The notes under the pieces were generated by a model. The model did not search any database. It was not told the origin of the DNA and was given only the letters and a program-made list of their open reading frames with translations. Positions 29,426 through 39,400 of a stretch of DNA of 64,000 bases are shown here, piece by piece. The stretch is taken from contig DDTH01000006.1 of NCBI GenBank assembly GCA_002344055.1, positions 124,001-188,000 of the forward strand, given 5' to 3'. The translations under genes were made by a program, and so were the position numbers. Positions within the stretch are counted from its first letter, which is position 1. Each line of letters starts with the position of its first letter. The DNA is from Sphingomonadales bacterium UBA2369. Its GTDB lineage: Bacteria > Pseudomonadota > Alphaproteobacteria > Sphingomonadales > Sphingomonadaceae.

Positions 29426-30417
29426 AGCAGTTCGTCGAGGATGTCGCCGACTCCGAAGCGGATCGGATCGGAGCAGGCCAAGCCGAGCCGGTCGGCGGTC
29501 GCGGCGCATTCCCGCGCCGCCTCCTCATGGCTCATGGCCGACGTGTTGAGGCAGATGCCGACCACGCGCACGTCCGGACAGGTCAGTCGCGCCGCCTCCA
29601 GATTGCGCGCCAGACAGTCGGCCAGATCCGGCACCTGATAGCCCGGCAGCCCGCGAATGTGCGGCCGCCGCGGCTCGTGGCACATCACTAGAGCCTGCGC
29701 CTGCGCGCCGTGCAGCAGGCCGAGCGAGACGCCCGCGAAGCTCGGGTGGAAGAGCGAACCCTGCCCCTCGATCACGTCCCAGCCATCGTCATGCCGCGCC
29801 GGGGCGAGCCGCTCGACCGCGCCGGAAATGAAGTCCGCCACCACCGCGTCTACGGCGACCCCGCCGCCCGCGATCATGATCCCGGTCTGGCCGGTGGCGC
29901 GGAAATCGGCGGGCTGCCCACGCGCCTGCAGCCCGCGCACCAAGGCCAGCGACGCATACATCTTGCCGACCGAGCAATCGGTGCCGACCGTCAGCAGGCG
30001 TTTGCCGGCCCGCTTCGTGCCGTTGCCGACGGTCAGATCGTGCGGCGGATCGCGCACGTCGAACAGGTTCAGGCCGCGCTCCTGCGCCAGCGCGACGAGG
30101 CGCGGCTGGTCGCGCAGCCGGTGATGCAGGCCGGAGGCGACATTCATCCCCGCCTCGAGCGCCGCCGCCGCGTCCTGGATCAGGTCCGGACCCATCCGGC
30201 CGCCCGCGCCCGCAATGCCGAGGATCATCGTCCTTGCGCCCGCCGCCGCGGCTTCCGCCATCGTCAGCCGCTTCAGGCCGAGCGTTAGCGGGCTTTCGTC
30301 GCGCCGAAATTCGCCGACGCAATCCTCCGGCCGGAATTCCGCGACCCCGCGCGACGTCTTGATCGACAGCGGATCGGCGGTTCCGCCGAGATAGAGGAGA
30401 TAAGGTGCTGGTATCAT
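29383..30417 (-). CDS. dgcN: D-glutamate N-acetyltransferase DgcN (DUF1611 family)
   Basis: 344 residues. DUF1611 proteins carry a P-loop-like segment, here GTDCSVGKMYASL (~residue 140), followed by FRATGQTGIMIAGGG and a late VVGICLNTSAM. Members named DgcN acetylate D-glutamate, and the product is then racemised by DgcA. The paired order dgcN-dgcA with a 43-base overlap is exactly that arrangement. It is the first gene of the minus-strand operon; a dyad with LysR-box spacing lies about 60-75 bases upstream. The enzyme is predicted cytoplasmic (no signal peptide). Confidence 0.87.
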   Translation of the reverse strand: MIPAPYLLYLGGTADPLSIKTSRGVAEFRPEDCVGEFRRDESPLTLGLKRLTMAEAAAAGARTMILGIAGAGGRMGPDLIQDAAAALEAGMNVASGLHHRLRDQPRLVALAQERGLNLFDVRDPPHDLTVGNGTKRAGKRLLTVGTDCSVGKMYASLALVRGLQARGQPADFRATGQTGIMIAGGGVAVDAVVADFISGAVERLAPARHDDGWDVIEGQGSLFHPSFAGVSLGLLHGAQAQALVMCHEPRRPHIRGLPGYQVPDLADCLARNLEAARLTCPDVRVVGICLNTSAMSHEEAARECAATADRLGLACSDPIRFGVGDILDELLCAEPLPHATTASR

Positions 30418-30474
30418 TGCGCCGGAAGCTAGCCGCAGCGCTCACGGCCCGCGCATATCGTCCGCGCCGCCCGC

Positions 30475-30491
30475 CATAGCTTCCCGCTATG
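30475..30491 (-). promoter_or_regulatory. LysR-type T-N11-A box upstream of dgcN
   Basis: A perfect inverted repeat CATAGC-N5-GCTATG contains T(30477)-N11-A(30489), the classic LysR-family recognition pattern. It lies between the lysR stop and the dgcN start, 58 bases from the dgcN start codon, a normal place for an activator site. No other gene uses this gap, so the LysR protein encoded just upstream is the obvious candidate to bind it (inference). Confidence 0.55.
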
Positions 30492-30518
30492 CCGCGTAGA
30501 GAACGGCATGGGCCTGCC

Positions 30519-31403
30519 CTATGCCGCGTCCAGGATGCGCTCCATCACTTTCAGGAACTCGCTGGCCAGCGCACCCGGAGGGCGGCTCATCAGCGACATG
30601 GCGTGGATGTCGAAGGTGATGCGGGGCTTCAAAGGCCGCATCGACAGGCCCGGCGTCAGGCAGGCCTGCGCGGTGAAACTGTCCACCACGCTCATCCCTA
30701 CGCCCTGCCGCACCAAGGCGCCGGCCATGTAGAAGGTCCGAACCGACACGACCTCGTCAAGCGCGAGATTGAGCCGCTCCAGTTCGTCCATGAAAATCTG
30801 CCCGATCGGACCGCTCGCCGCGAGGCTGATGAAGCGGCGGCCGTCGAGCACGCTCAGCGGCACGGCGGGCGGCGCGTCCGGCATGTCCTGTTCGCGATAA
30901 AGCAGGACCAGCTCGCCCTCGCCCAGCCAGCGCTGCGAAATGGGCGCGGCCGGCGGCACTTCATAAGCGATGGCGATGTCGGTCTCGCGCTCGTGCAATT
31001 TGCGCATCAGATCGTCGTGATGGACGGTCTGCAGATCGAACCGCACGTCCGGATGGGCGCGCAGAAATTGCGAGACCGCCATCGGCACGATCTCCAGCGC
31101 CAGCGACGGCAGCGCCAAGATGCGCAACGTTCCGCCCGCGCCGCGCCGCAGATTGCGTCCGGCCTCGCGCAGGGCATGGACCCGGTCCTGAATCTCCTTC
31201 ACGTCGCCGAAGAGCGTGTGCGCGTCCTCGGTCGGCACCAGCCCGCCATTGGTCCGCTCGAACAGGGGGAAGCCGAGCAGGCTTTCGGCGTGGCGGAGCA
31301 TCTTCGAGACGGACGGCTGCGACACGTTCAAAGCCCGCGCCGCGGCGCTGACCGACCCGTTCACGTAGACGGCGTGGAAAATCTCGATGTGGCGCAGATT
31401 CAT
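30519..31403 (-). CDS. LysR-family transcriptional regulator
   Basis: 294 residues. An N-terminal winged helix-turn-helix (~residues 1-60: NLRHIEIFHAVYVNGSVSAAARALNVSQPSVSKML, here written in parts: NLRHIEIFHAVYVNGSVSAA then ARALNVSQPSVSKML) precedes an effector-binding domain of periplasmic-binding-protein fold. Its ATG overlaps the cysNC stop (ATGA), so it is probably co-translated with the sulfate-activation genes; yet the LysR-type box lies on its other side, before dgcN. It could regulate dgcN-dgcA-deacylase, the cys genes, or both. The HTH region matches general LysR rather than a CysB-specific signature that I can recognise. Confidence 0.93.
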   Translation of the reverse strand: MNLRHIEIFHAVYVNGSVSAAARALNVSQPSVSKMLRHAESLLGFPLFERTNGGLVPTEDAHTLFGDVKEIQDRVHALREAGRNLRRGAGGTLRILALPSLALEIVPMAVSQFLRAHPDVRFDLQTVHHDDLMRKLHERETDIAIAYEVPPAAPISQRWLGEGELVLLYREQDMPDAPPAVPLSVLDGRRFISLAASGPIGQIFMDELERLNLALDEVVSVRTFYMAGALVRQGVGMSVVDSFTAQACLTPGLSMRPLKPRITFDIHAMSLMSRPPGALASEFLKVMERILDAA

Positions 31404-33229
31404 TGCGGCCCCGATCCTAACGGCGCGCGACCATCGAGCAAGCGCACGATTCGCTCGGCCGCTTCCTCCGGCGACATGCTGGCGGTGTCGAGATGCAGGT
31501 CCGGCGCCTCCGGCGGTTCATAGGGGCTGTCGAGGCCGGTGAGGTTGGCGACCTCGCCACGCGCGGCCTTGGCGTAGAGGCCCTTGGGGTCGCGCCGCAT
31601 CGCCTCTTCCAGACTGGCGTCAACGAAGACCTCCACGAATGCGCCGTCGGGAAACAATTCCCGCACCGCGCGCCGGTCGGCGCGATAGGGCGAGACGAAG
31701 GCGCACAGCACGACCAGCCCCGCATCCCACATCAGCTTCGCGACCTCGCCCGCGCGGCGGATATTCTCGACCCGGTCGGCAGGGGTGAAACCCAGGTCGC
31801 GGGTCAGGCCATGGCGCAGATTGTCGCCGTCGATCACATAAGTGTGGAAGCCACGGGCATGCAGCAGCCGCTCGGTCGAATCGGCGATGGTGGACTTCCC
31901 CGCGCCCGGCCGTCCCGTCAGCCAGACGACGCGCGGCACCTGCGCCTTGCGCGCGGCGCGGGCCTCGCGGTCGATCGCCAGCTCCTGCCAGGCGATATTG
32001 TGGGAGCGGCGCAGCGCGAACTGGATCATCCCAGCCCCGGCGGTCGCATTCGTCTCGCGATCGATCAGGATGAAGCCGCCAAGGTCGCGATTGCGCGCAT
32101 AGGGTTCGAACGCGATCGGCCGGTCGAGCGAGAGCGTCACCAGCCCCGCCTCATTCTTGGCGAGCGTCCGCGCCGGTTTCGGGCTGCCGCTTTCCACGTC
32201 GATCGCATGCTTGAGCGCACTGATCGTGGCGATGGCGCTCGTCGGGCCAAGCTGCAGCGCATAGGAGCGGCCCGGGATCATCGCCGCCTCGTCCAGCCAG
32301 GCGAGGTTCGCCTCGAACTGGTCGGCCACCTCCGGTGGCGAATCCGCGGCGGCGATCACATCGCCCCGCGCGCAATCGACCTGCTCCGCCAGCTGGAGCA
32401 TCACCGCCTCGCCCGCCTGCGCGGCCTCGACCTCGCGCCCGGCCGCGACGATCCGCGCCACCGGCGAGGTCGCACCGGACGGCATGACCCGCACGGCATC
32501 ACCAACGCGCACGCCGCCGCTGGCGATCATGCCGGACAGCAGTCGCGCTCCTGCCTCGTCACGCGTCACGAGCTGCACCGGCAGGCGCAGCGGACCGTCT
32601 TCCGCCTCGGCGACCGCAATCGTGTCGAGCAGTTCGGCGAGGCTCGGCCCGTCATGCCAGGGCATCAACGAGGATTGCTCGCCAACATTGTCGCCGGCTT
32701 TCGCTGAAAGCGGGATGGCGGTGAAGGACAGGTCCAGCCCGTGCGCCAGCGCCGCATAATCCGCCACGATGCGCTCGAAAATCGCCTGATCGTACCCCAC
32801 CAGATCCATCTTGTTCACCGCCAGGATCGCGGCGCGCGCGCTCAGCATCGACAGGATCAGGCTGTGCCGCCGGGTCTGCGTGACCACGCCGTTGCGGGCA
32901 TCGACCAGGACGATGGCAAGGTCAGCGCGCGACGCGGCGGTGACCATGTTGCGGGTATAATGTTCGTGGCCTGGCGCGTCGGCGAGGATGAAGCGGCGGC
33001 TTGCGGTCTCGAACGAGCGGTAGGCGACGTCGATGGTGATCCCCTGCTCCCGCTCCGCCTCCAGCCCGTCGAGCAAGAGCGATACGTCGCCTTCCTCTCC
33101 TAGCGCCGCGAGCTGATCGTCCGGCACTTGCCCGCAGGCCTGCAGCAACCGGCCTATGAGCGTGGATTTGCCATCGTCGACGCTGCCGCAGGCGATGCAG
33201 CGCAGCAAAGGACGGTCCGCGCCGCCCAT
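31400..33229 (-). CDS. cysNC: Bifunctional sulfate adenylyltransferase subunit 1 / adenylylsulfate kinase
   Basis: 609 residues, the usual fusion length. The N-terminal GTPase (~1-420) has G1 GSVDDGKST, G3 DAPGHE and NKMD; it drives ATP sulfurylase. The C-terminal APS kinase (~430-609) has Walker A GRPGAGKST and the DGDNLRHGL substrate motif. It makes APS and then PAPS from sulfate, with CysD. It follows cysD with a one-base TGATG overlap and precedes lysR with an ATGA overlap. PAPS is needed for sulfate reduction or for sulfotransferases; no reductase or sulfotransferase gene lies in this window. Confidence 0.96.
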   Translation of the reverse strand: MGGADRPLLRCIACGSVDDGKSTLIGRLLQACGQVPDDQLAALGEEGDVSLLLDGLEAEREQGITIDVAYRSFETASRRFILADAPGHEHYTRNMVTAASRADLAIVLVDARNGVVTQTRRHSLILSMLSARAAILAVNKMDLVGYDQAIFERIVADYAALAHGLDLSFTAIPLSAKAGDNVGEQSSLMPWHDGPSLAELLDTIAVAEAEDGPLRLPVQLVTRDEAGARLLSGMIASGGVRVGDAVRVMPSGATSPVARIVAAGREVEAAQAGEAVMLQLAEQVDCARGDVIAAADSPPEVADQFEANLAWLDEAAMIPGRSYALQLGPTSAIATISALKHAIDVESGSPKPARTLAKNEAGLVTLSLDRPIAFEPYARNRDLGGFILIDRETNATAGAGMIQFALRRSHNIAWQELAIDREARAARKAQVPRVVWLTGRPGAGKSTIADSTERLLHARGFHTYVIDGDNLRHGLTRDLGFTPADRVENIRRAGEVAKLMWDAGLVVLCAFVSPYRADRRAVRELFPDGAFVEVFVDASLEEAMRRDPKGLYAKAARGEVANLTGLDSPYEPPEAPDLHLDTASMSPEEAAERIVRLLDGRAPLGSGPQ

Positions 33230-34131
33230 CAGAAATAACCCTCGCGCTTGCGTCGCTCGAGCCCCGCCCCGGCCTCGGCATCGATCGCCCGCCCGGCGCG
33301 CTCCGACACCTGGCGGGAGCCTTCCAGCTCCGCGACGATCGCCTCGACATCCGCCGCTCCGCTCTCGACCGCCCCGGTCAGCGGATAGCAGCCGAGCGTG
33401 CGAAAGCGGACCATACGGGTCTCGGGCATCTCGCCGGGCTTCAGGCGGAAGCGGTCGTCATCGACCATCAAAAGCATGTCGTCGCGTTCGACCACCGGCC
33501 GTGGCGCGGCGAAGTAAAGCGGGACGAGTTCGATCTTCTCCCGCACGATATACCGCCACACATCCAGCTCGGTCCAATCGGACAAGGGGAAGACCCGGAA
33601 ACTCTCCCCGGCCGCCTTGCGCAAATTCGCCACCCGCCACAATTCCGGCCGCTGCCGCCGCGGCTCCCAGCCACTGACCGGCGAGCGGAAGCTGTACACC
33701 CGCTCCTTCGCCCGGCTCCTTTCCTCGTCCCGCCGCGCCCCGCCGAACGCCGCATCGAAGCCATGCGCGCCCAGCGCCTGCTTCAGCCCTTCTGTCTTCC
33801 ACAAATCGGTATGCGCCGCGCCATGATCGAACGGATTGATCCCGCGCGCCTCCGCATCCGGATTGCGATGCACGATCAGCCGCAGGTCGCCCGCCGCCGC
33901 GATCCGGTCGCGGAAGGCGTACATCTCCCGGAATTTCCACCCCGTATCCACGTGCAGCAGGGGGAACGGCAAAGCCGCGGGCGCGAACGCCTTGCGCGCC
34001 AAGTGGAGCATCACCGCGCTGTCCTTGCCCATCGAGAAGAGCATGACGGGCCGCTCCGCCTGCGCGACCGTCTCGCGCAGGATATGGATGCTTTCGGCCT
34101 CCAGCTGATCCAGGCCCGATCGCGCGATCAT
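33229..34131 (-). CDS. cysD: Sulfate adenylyltransferase subunit 2
   Basis: 300 residues, the family length. The PP-loop ATP-binding motif SMGKDS is near residue 34 and the conserved PLLHVDTGWKF segment follows. With CysN it adenylates sulfate to APS in the cytoplasm. Its ATG overlaps the stop of the ABC-transporter gene (ATGA), which is unusual for cysD. The reading order is therefore ABC transporter, cysD, cysNC, lysR, all coupled. Confidence 0.96.
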   Translation of the reverse strand: MIARSGLDQLEAESIHILRETVAQAERPVMLFSMGKDSAVMLHLARKAFAPAALPFPLLHVDTGWKFREMYAFRDRIAAAGDLRLIVHRNPDAEARGINPFDHGAAHTDLWKTEGLKQALGAHGFDAAFGGARRDEERSRAKERVYSFRSPVSGWEPRRQRPELWRVANLRKAAGESFRVFPLSDWTELDVWRYIVREKIELVPLYFAAPRPVVERDDMLLMVDDDRFRLKPGEMPETRMVRFRTLGCYPLTGAVESGAADVEAIVAELEGSRQVSERAGRAIDAEAGAGLERRKREGYF

Positions 34132-35825
34132 CCTGCCGCCTCATCGCCGATCACGTGCCCCTGCTCCAGCGTCAGGATGCGGGTGCAATGCTCCAGCGTC
34201 TCGCCGCGATGCGCGACGATGACGATCGTCATGGCCGGATCACGTTTCACGAGCGCGCCCAGAATGCGCCGTTCGGTGGCGATGTCGATGGCGTTGGTGG
34301 CTTCGTCCAAGATCAGCAAGGCGGGGCGGCGCAACAGAGCACGGGCGATGGCGATGCGCTGCCGCTCGCCCCCCGACAGGCGGCTGCCGCGCTCGGCCAG
34401 CATCGTATCGAGGCCTGCCGGCATGGCCCGGATCGTATCGGCGACGGCCACCAGCTCCAGCACTTCCCACAACGCCAATTCATCCGTCTCGCCAGTCTCC
34501 GGAGCAAGATTGCGGCGGATCGTGTCGTTGGTCAGGAACGCGTCCTGCGCCGCATAGGCGACACGCTCCCGCCAGCGCCGCGCCGCCACATCGTCGAGCA
34601 TTGCACCGCCGACGGTCACGGTGCCGGCCTGTGGTGCGATCAGCCCGACCATCAGATCGATCAGCGTCGTCTTGCCGGCGCCCGAGGTCCCGGCCACGCC
34701 CACGATTTCGCCGGGCGCGATCGACAGGTCGATATCGCCGACACCGCCGCCGTCCGCCTCGTGGCGATAGCTGACCCGGTCGAAGACGATTGCACCCGCG
34801 GGTGGAGGCGCTTCGCTCGCGAACGGCCGCGCCTCGTGCTGCAGTTCGCGCTGCATGTCCTCGATCATGCGATGCGCCGGCATCGTCGATGCGAGCATTT
34901 CGAAATCGCGCTGCAGCCCGACCGCCGGGCCAGTCATCCGGCTGAGGATCAGGATCGCGGCAATCAGTGCCGGACCGTCCGTCCCCGCCCAGGTGCCGCC
35001 GAGCAGCACCAGCCCCGCCGCCGCCGCGGTCGCCACCGAAATGACGAAGTTGAAGCCCGTGACCCGGCGCCGGTACTTGATCTGCGCATCGACCATCATC
35101 GCCCCGGCCAGCTCATAGTCGGCGACGAAAGCGCGCTGACGGTTCTCGGCCGCGGCCTGCTTCAGCCCGCCGAGCAATTGCCCGGCCGTGTGCACCATTT
35201 CCTGGCCGGTATGCCGGATCTTCTCGCCATAATTTTCCGCAATCCGCATCCGCCCGGCCGAAACGATCGCGGCCAGGATCAGCAAGGCGATCGCCAGCAG
35301 TCCGACGCCCCAGGCAATCGCCAGCGTCAGCGCGAGCTGCGCCGCCAGCATCGCGACCGCCACCGCGATCTGCAGCACACATTGCGTCGCCATCGCGACC
35401 CGGCCGATCTCCGTGGTCAGCGCGCTGGTGACGCGGGCATGACGCAGCCGCGCGACATCGCGCCAGCGCGCGCCCGCCACTGCGCGCAACAGCACCAGCC
35501 GGCGATGCTCGACATAGCGCGCCTGCAGGACCGTGATCGCCCGGTCGCGCACCATCAGCACCGCCGCGCGCAGGGTCATCGCCGCGACGAAAGCCACAAC
35601 GATCACCAGGAGCCGCGCCAGCAGGCTCTCCGCGCCGACCGAGGCGAACACGCCGTCAGCCCATTCCTGCAACTGGCCGCCGCTGCCGCCCGTGATCAGC
35701 GCGAGCAAAGGCACCAGCAGGGCGAGACTCAGCCCCTCTACCACACCGCCGAGCAGCATTAGGCCGAGCAAGACGGCGACGCGCCCTGCCCCCGCAAAGG
35801 CGATAAACTCGCGGACGAAAGACAT
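34128..35825 (-). CDS. ABC exporter, fused permease and ATPase
   Basis: 565 residues. The N-terminal half holds about six membrane helices (for example VAVLLGLMLLGGVVEGLSLA). The C-terminal ATPase has Walker A GTSGAGKTT (~371-379), signature LSGGERQRIAIARAL (~479-493), Walker B LLILDEATNAID (~500) and the H-loop His in VAHRGE. This half-size exporter would work as a homodimer. The divergent neighbour is a lasso-peptide-B2-like protein, and exporters of this type belong to lasso gene clusters; the coupling to cysD is unexplained. The cargo is unknown. Confidence 0.9.
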   Translation of the reverse strand: MSFVREFIAFAGAGRVAVLLGLMLLGGVVEGLSLALLVPLLALITGGSGGQLQEWADGVFASVGAESLLARLLVIVVAFVAAMTLRAAVLMVRDRAITVLQARYVEHRRLVLLRAVAGARWRDVARLRHARVTSALTTEIGRVAMATQCVLQIAVAVAMLAAQLALTLAIAWGVGLLAIALLILAAIVSAGRMRIAENYGEKIRHTGQEMVHTAGQLLGGLKQAAAENRQRAFVADYELAGAMMVDAQIKYRRRVTGFNFVISVATAAAAGLVLLGGTWAGTDGPALIAAILILSRMTGPAVGLQRDFEMLASTMPAHRMIEDMQRELQHEARPFASEAPPPAGAIVFDRVSYRHEADGGGVGDIDLSIAPGEIVGVAGTSGAGKTTLIDLMVGLIAPQAGTVTVGGAMLDDVAARRWRERVAYAAQDAFLTNDTIRRNLAPETGETDELALWEVLELVAVADTIRAMPAGLDTMLAERGSRLSGGERQRIAIARALLRRPALLILDEATNAIDIATERRILGALVKRDPAMTIVIVAHRGETLEHCTRILTLEQGHVIGDEAAG

Positions 35826-35940
35826 GATGTTGCTGAGGATGTTCGGCTCCCGCGGCGAGACGGCCTGGAAACGGCGACCGCTATCGCAAAGCGCATGCGC
35901 CTGCTAGTCGGGGCGACGCTGGTTTGGAGGCAAAGAGATC

Positions 35941-36432
35941 GTGCGGGTGATGGCTGTTCTGGCGCGGAAATGCCGCACGGCGGCGCGGCAGCCCTGGCCC
36001 GTCTTCGCCCTGCTGCCCATTGCCTGGACGTTGATCGGCCTGTCGTCGGCGGCGCTCGCGCTGCGCCCGTTCAAGCGGATCGCGCCCGTCCTGGGCCGCA
36101 ATCTGGGCGCCACCTCGCTTGCCCCTGAAGCCGATCCGCAGACGCTGCGCCGCGCCACCCGCATCGGCAAGGCCGTCACCATCGCCGCCAATTACGCACC
36201 ATTCCGGTCCAACTGCCTGCCGCAGGCGATGGCGGCGGCGATGCTCTGCCGCATCGGGCGCGTGCCTTATGCCGCGCATCTCGGCGCGTCAGTGACCGAG
36301 CCGGACCGGCCGGGTAAGATGATGGCCCATGCCTGGGTGCAATGCGGCCCGGTCGCAATCACCGGCGGCAATGGCGATTTGCGGCGCTACGGTGTGGTGG
36401 CCTGCTTCGTCCCGCGACAGGTGCCGGGTTAA
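35941..36432 (+). CDS. Lasso-peptide biosynthesis B2-like protein (transglutaminase-fold leader peptidase)
   Basis: 163 residues. GTG start at 35941 is preceded by a strong SD (GGAGG at 35926-35930); an ATG three codons in is the alternative. The N-terminus has one hydrophobic segment (~20-42). The C-terminal part carries the Cys-His arrangement of the family: Cys92 in RSNCLPQA and His130 in MMAHAWVQCG, with an Asp (D146) in TGGNGD possibly completing a triad. B2 proteins cleave the leader of lasso precursors after a B1 protein binds it. No B1, no asparagine-synthase-like cyclase and no precursor is visible nearby, so this copy is an orphan or has another substrate. Confidence 0.82.
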   Translation: MRVMAVLARKCRTAARQPWPVFALLPIAWTLIGLSSAALALRPFKRIAPVLGRNLGATSLAPEADPQTLRRATRIGKAVTIAANYAPFRSNCLPQAMAAAMLCRIGRVPYAAHLGASVTEPDRPGKMMAHAWVQCGPVAITGGNGDLRRYGVVACFVPRQVPG

Positions 36433-39400
36433 CCGGTCATCGCGCCGAGCGTGACATAATCGACCTTGCCCGTGCCCAGCACGGGCAGCGCGTCGATCAC
36501 CCGCACATCCTTCGGCACGGCCAGTTCGGCAATGCCGTTCGCCTTCGCCCATTGCTGCAAGGCGCTCGCCTTCGCCAGTTTCTCGGTCGTGAACAGCACC
36601 AGTTGCTCGCCTTTCCTCGGATCGGGCCGCGTCACCACCGCATGATCCGCGTCGGGCCACAGCGCCGCGGCATAGCCTTCCACGGCGGGCAGCGAGATCA
36701 TTTCGCCGCCAATCTTGGCAAAGCGCTTGGCGCGGCCCTTGATCGCGATGAAGCCCTCGCCATCGACCGCGACGATGTCGCCCGTATCGTGCCAGCCACC
36801 TTCGGGCGGTTGCAGCAATCCCGGCGCATCGGCCTTGAGGTAACCGGCCATGACGTTCGGTCCGCGCACGAACAGCCGCTGACCGTTGTCGATGCCGGGC
36901 ACGTCCTCCAGCCGCAGCTCGATCCCCGGCAAAGCGCGCCCGACCGTCCCCGCCTTGAAGTGCATCGGTGTGTTCACCGCCAGCACCGGCGCTGTCTCGG
37001 TCACGCCATAGCCTTCCATGATCCGAAGCCCGAATTTTTCGGCGTAGGTCTTGCGCGTCTCGTCCCGCACCCGCTCGGCCCCGGCGAAGATGTAGCGCAA
37101 GGCGTAGAAATCATAGCTGTGCGCCATCCGAGCGTAACCGGACAGGAAGGTGTCGGTGCCGAACAGGATGGTGGCATTGGCGTCGTAAGCGACCGCCGGC
37201 ACGATCCGGTAGTGCAGCGGGTTGGGATAGAGGAAGACCTTCAGCCCGTTGAACAAGGGCAGCAGCGTGCCGCCGGTCAGTCCGAAACTGTGGAAGACCG
37301 GCAGCGCGTTCAGCACCACGTCCGACGAATTGAAATCGAGCCGCGCCGCCAGCTGCGCGCAATTGCTGAGCAGGTTGCGGTGGGTCAGCACCACGCCCTT
37401 CGGCACGCCTTCCGAGCCGCTGGTGAACAGGATCACCGCCGGTGCATCGGGCGCCAGCTTGCGGCGCTTCAGCAGGCGGCGGGCGAACATCGCACCGATC
37501 GCCGCGCGCAGTTTCGCCCCGGTGCCGATCGTCGCGGCGATGTCCTCGAGATAAACGAAGCTCAGCCCCTCCGCCTCCAGCCCCGCGATCAGCGGTTCCA
37601 GCTTCCCCTGCTCGACGAAGGCACGGGCGGTGACGACCGTCTTCACCTCGGCTGCAGTGCAGGCGGCCTTCAAATTGGTGAGCCCTGCCGTGTAATTCAG
37701 CATCGCAGGGACGCGCCCGAGTCCTTGCAGCGCGAAGAAGGTCACGACGGTGCCGCTGATGTTCGGCAGCAACAGGCCGACATTCTCGCCCTGTGCTGTG
37801 CATTTCTTCACCGCGCGCCCAAGCGCCTTCGTGCCCAAGATCAGCCGCTTGTAGGTCAGCGGCTGGCGCTTGATGTCCTCGACCACCTGCGCCTTGCCGC
37901 CATGCACGTCGCGCGCGTCGAGCAACGCCTCGTAGAGCGTGCGATCGGTGTTCGACGTTTCGAAGATCATCGCACTCATCACGTCATAGAGCTTGCGCCC
38001 CGCGACGGCCCGGCGCGAGCGCGCGGTCAGCCCCTCGGGCAGCTCGAACCGCCGTGGCGGCAGCACCGTCAGCTTGATCTTCGGGAAGGGCCGCAGCCGC
38101 ACCTTCCCCTTCAGCTTCGAGAATCGGCTATATTGCGCGCCGTCGATCCGCACCGGGACGATCGGCGCATCGGCCTTGTCGGCGACCATGCCCGGCCCGT
38201 CGAACACCTTCATCAGCGCGCCGGTCACGGTCAGGCGGCCTTCGGGGAAGATCACCAACGTGTTCCCCTCGCGCACCGTCTTCACCATCGCCTTCGCGGC
38301 CATCGGGTTGGTCGGATCGACGGGGAAGGCCCGGAACAGCTTCATCGCCGGCCGCATCCACCATTTCTTCGCGACCGCGCTGTGCACCGCGAAGGTCGGC
38401 TTGCCCGGCAGGAAGGCGGCGAGCAGCAACCCGTCGAGGAAGGAAACGTGGTTCACCACGACGACAGCGCGCTCGCCTGCCTTCGGCATATGCTCTGCGC
38501 CGGCGATCTCCACCTTGTACAGCGCGCGCAGCACCGCCGCGGTCAGCCACTTGATAACCGTTTCCGGCAGCAGCCAGCAGGAGATGAGCGCCACCGCCAG
38601 GGTCGCGAAGCCCATCGCGCCGATGATCCCCGGCACGCCCATGCCGCCCGCGACCAGCCCGGCGATCAGGCCGATCACCGCCACGCCGATCACGGCATTG
38701 ATGATGTTGTTCGCCGCGATCCGGCGCGAGCGTTCCTCGGGCGGGCCGCTGGTCTGCAGAATGGCGTAGAGCGGCACCACGAACATGCCCGCCGCGAAGG
38801 CGATCATGAACAGGTCGAACAGGATGCGGATCGCCCCGCTCGAGCTGGCGAAGCCGCGCCAGTCCGACACGTCCGCGCCGGGCACATAGAGGCTTGTCGC
38901 GACCCACAGATCAATCATGAACGCGGCCAGGATCAGGGCCGAGATCGGCACGTAGCGGCCGGAAATCTCCCCCTTCAGCAGCTTGTTGACGGTCACCGAG
39001 CCCAGCGCAACCGCGACCGAGAAGACGATCAGGAACAGGTTGGCGACGCTCGGGTCGCCGCGCAGCACGCCGTCCACCAGAGGCGTGAATTGCGAGAGCA
39101 TCACCGCCCCGACCGCGAAGAACCAGCTGATCCCCAGGATGCAAAGCCACACGCCCTCGCCATTCTTCGGCACGCGCATCAGCCTGGCAGTGGCGCGGAT
39201 CGGATTGATGTCGATCTTCAGGCCCGGCACGGCGGACGGCGCCTTCGGAATCGCCAGCGCCGCAGCGTAGCCGACGACCGCCAGCCCCATCGCGATCAAC
39301 CCCGCTTCCCACGGCGGCACCAAACCGGCCATCAATTGCCCGGACAGGATGGCGAGGAACGTCCCGGCCTCTATAACGCCGGTGCCGCCCATCACCTCCG

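Noticed and set aside
30487..30529. 11-bp direct repeat (CTATGCCGCGT) as an attachment site
   Set aside because: The copies are 32 bases apart, one is the end of the lysR gene, and no integrase or mobile gene is near.
35826..35940. Possible lasso precursor gene in the B2/ABC gap
   Set aside because: Only 115 bases are available; no short frame with an SD, a leader Thr at -2 and a core beginning with Gly could be found on either strand.
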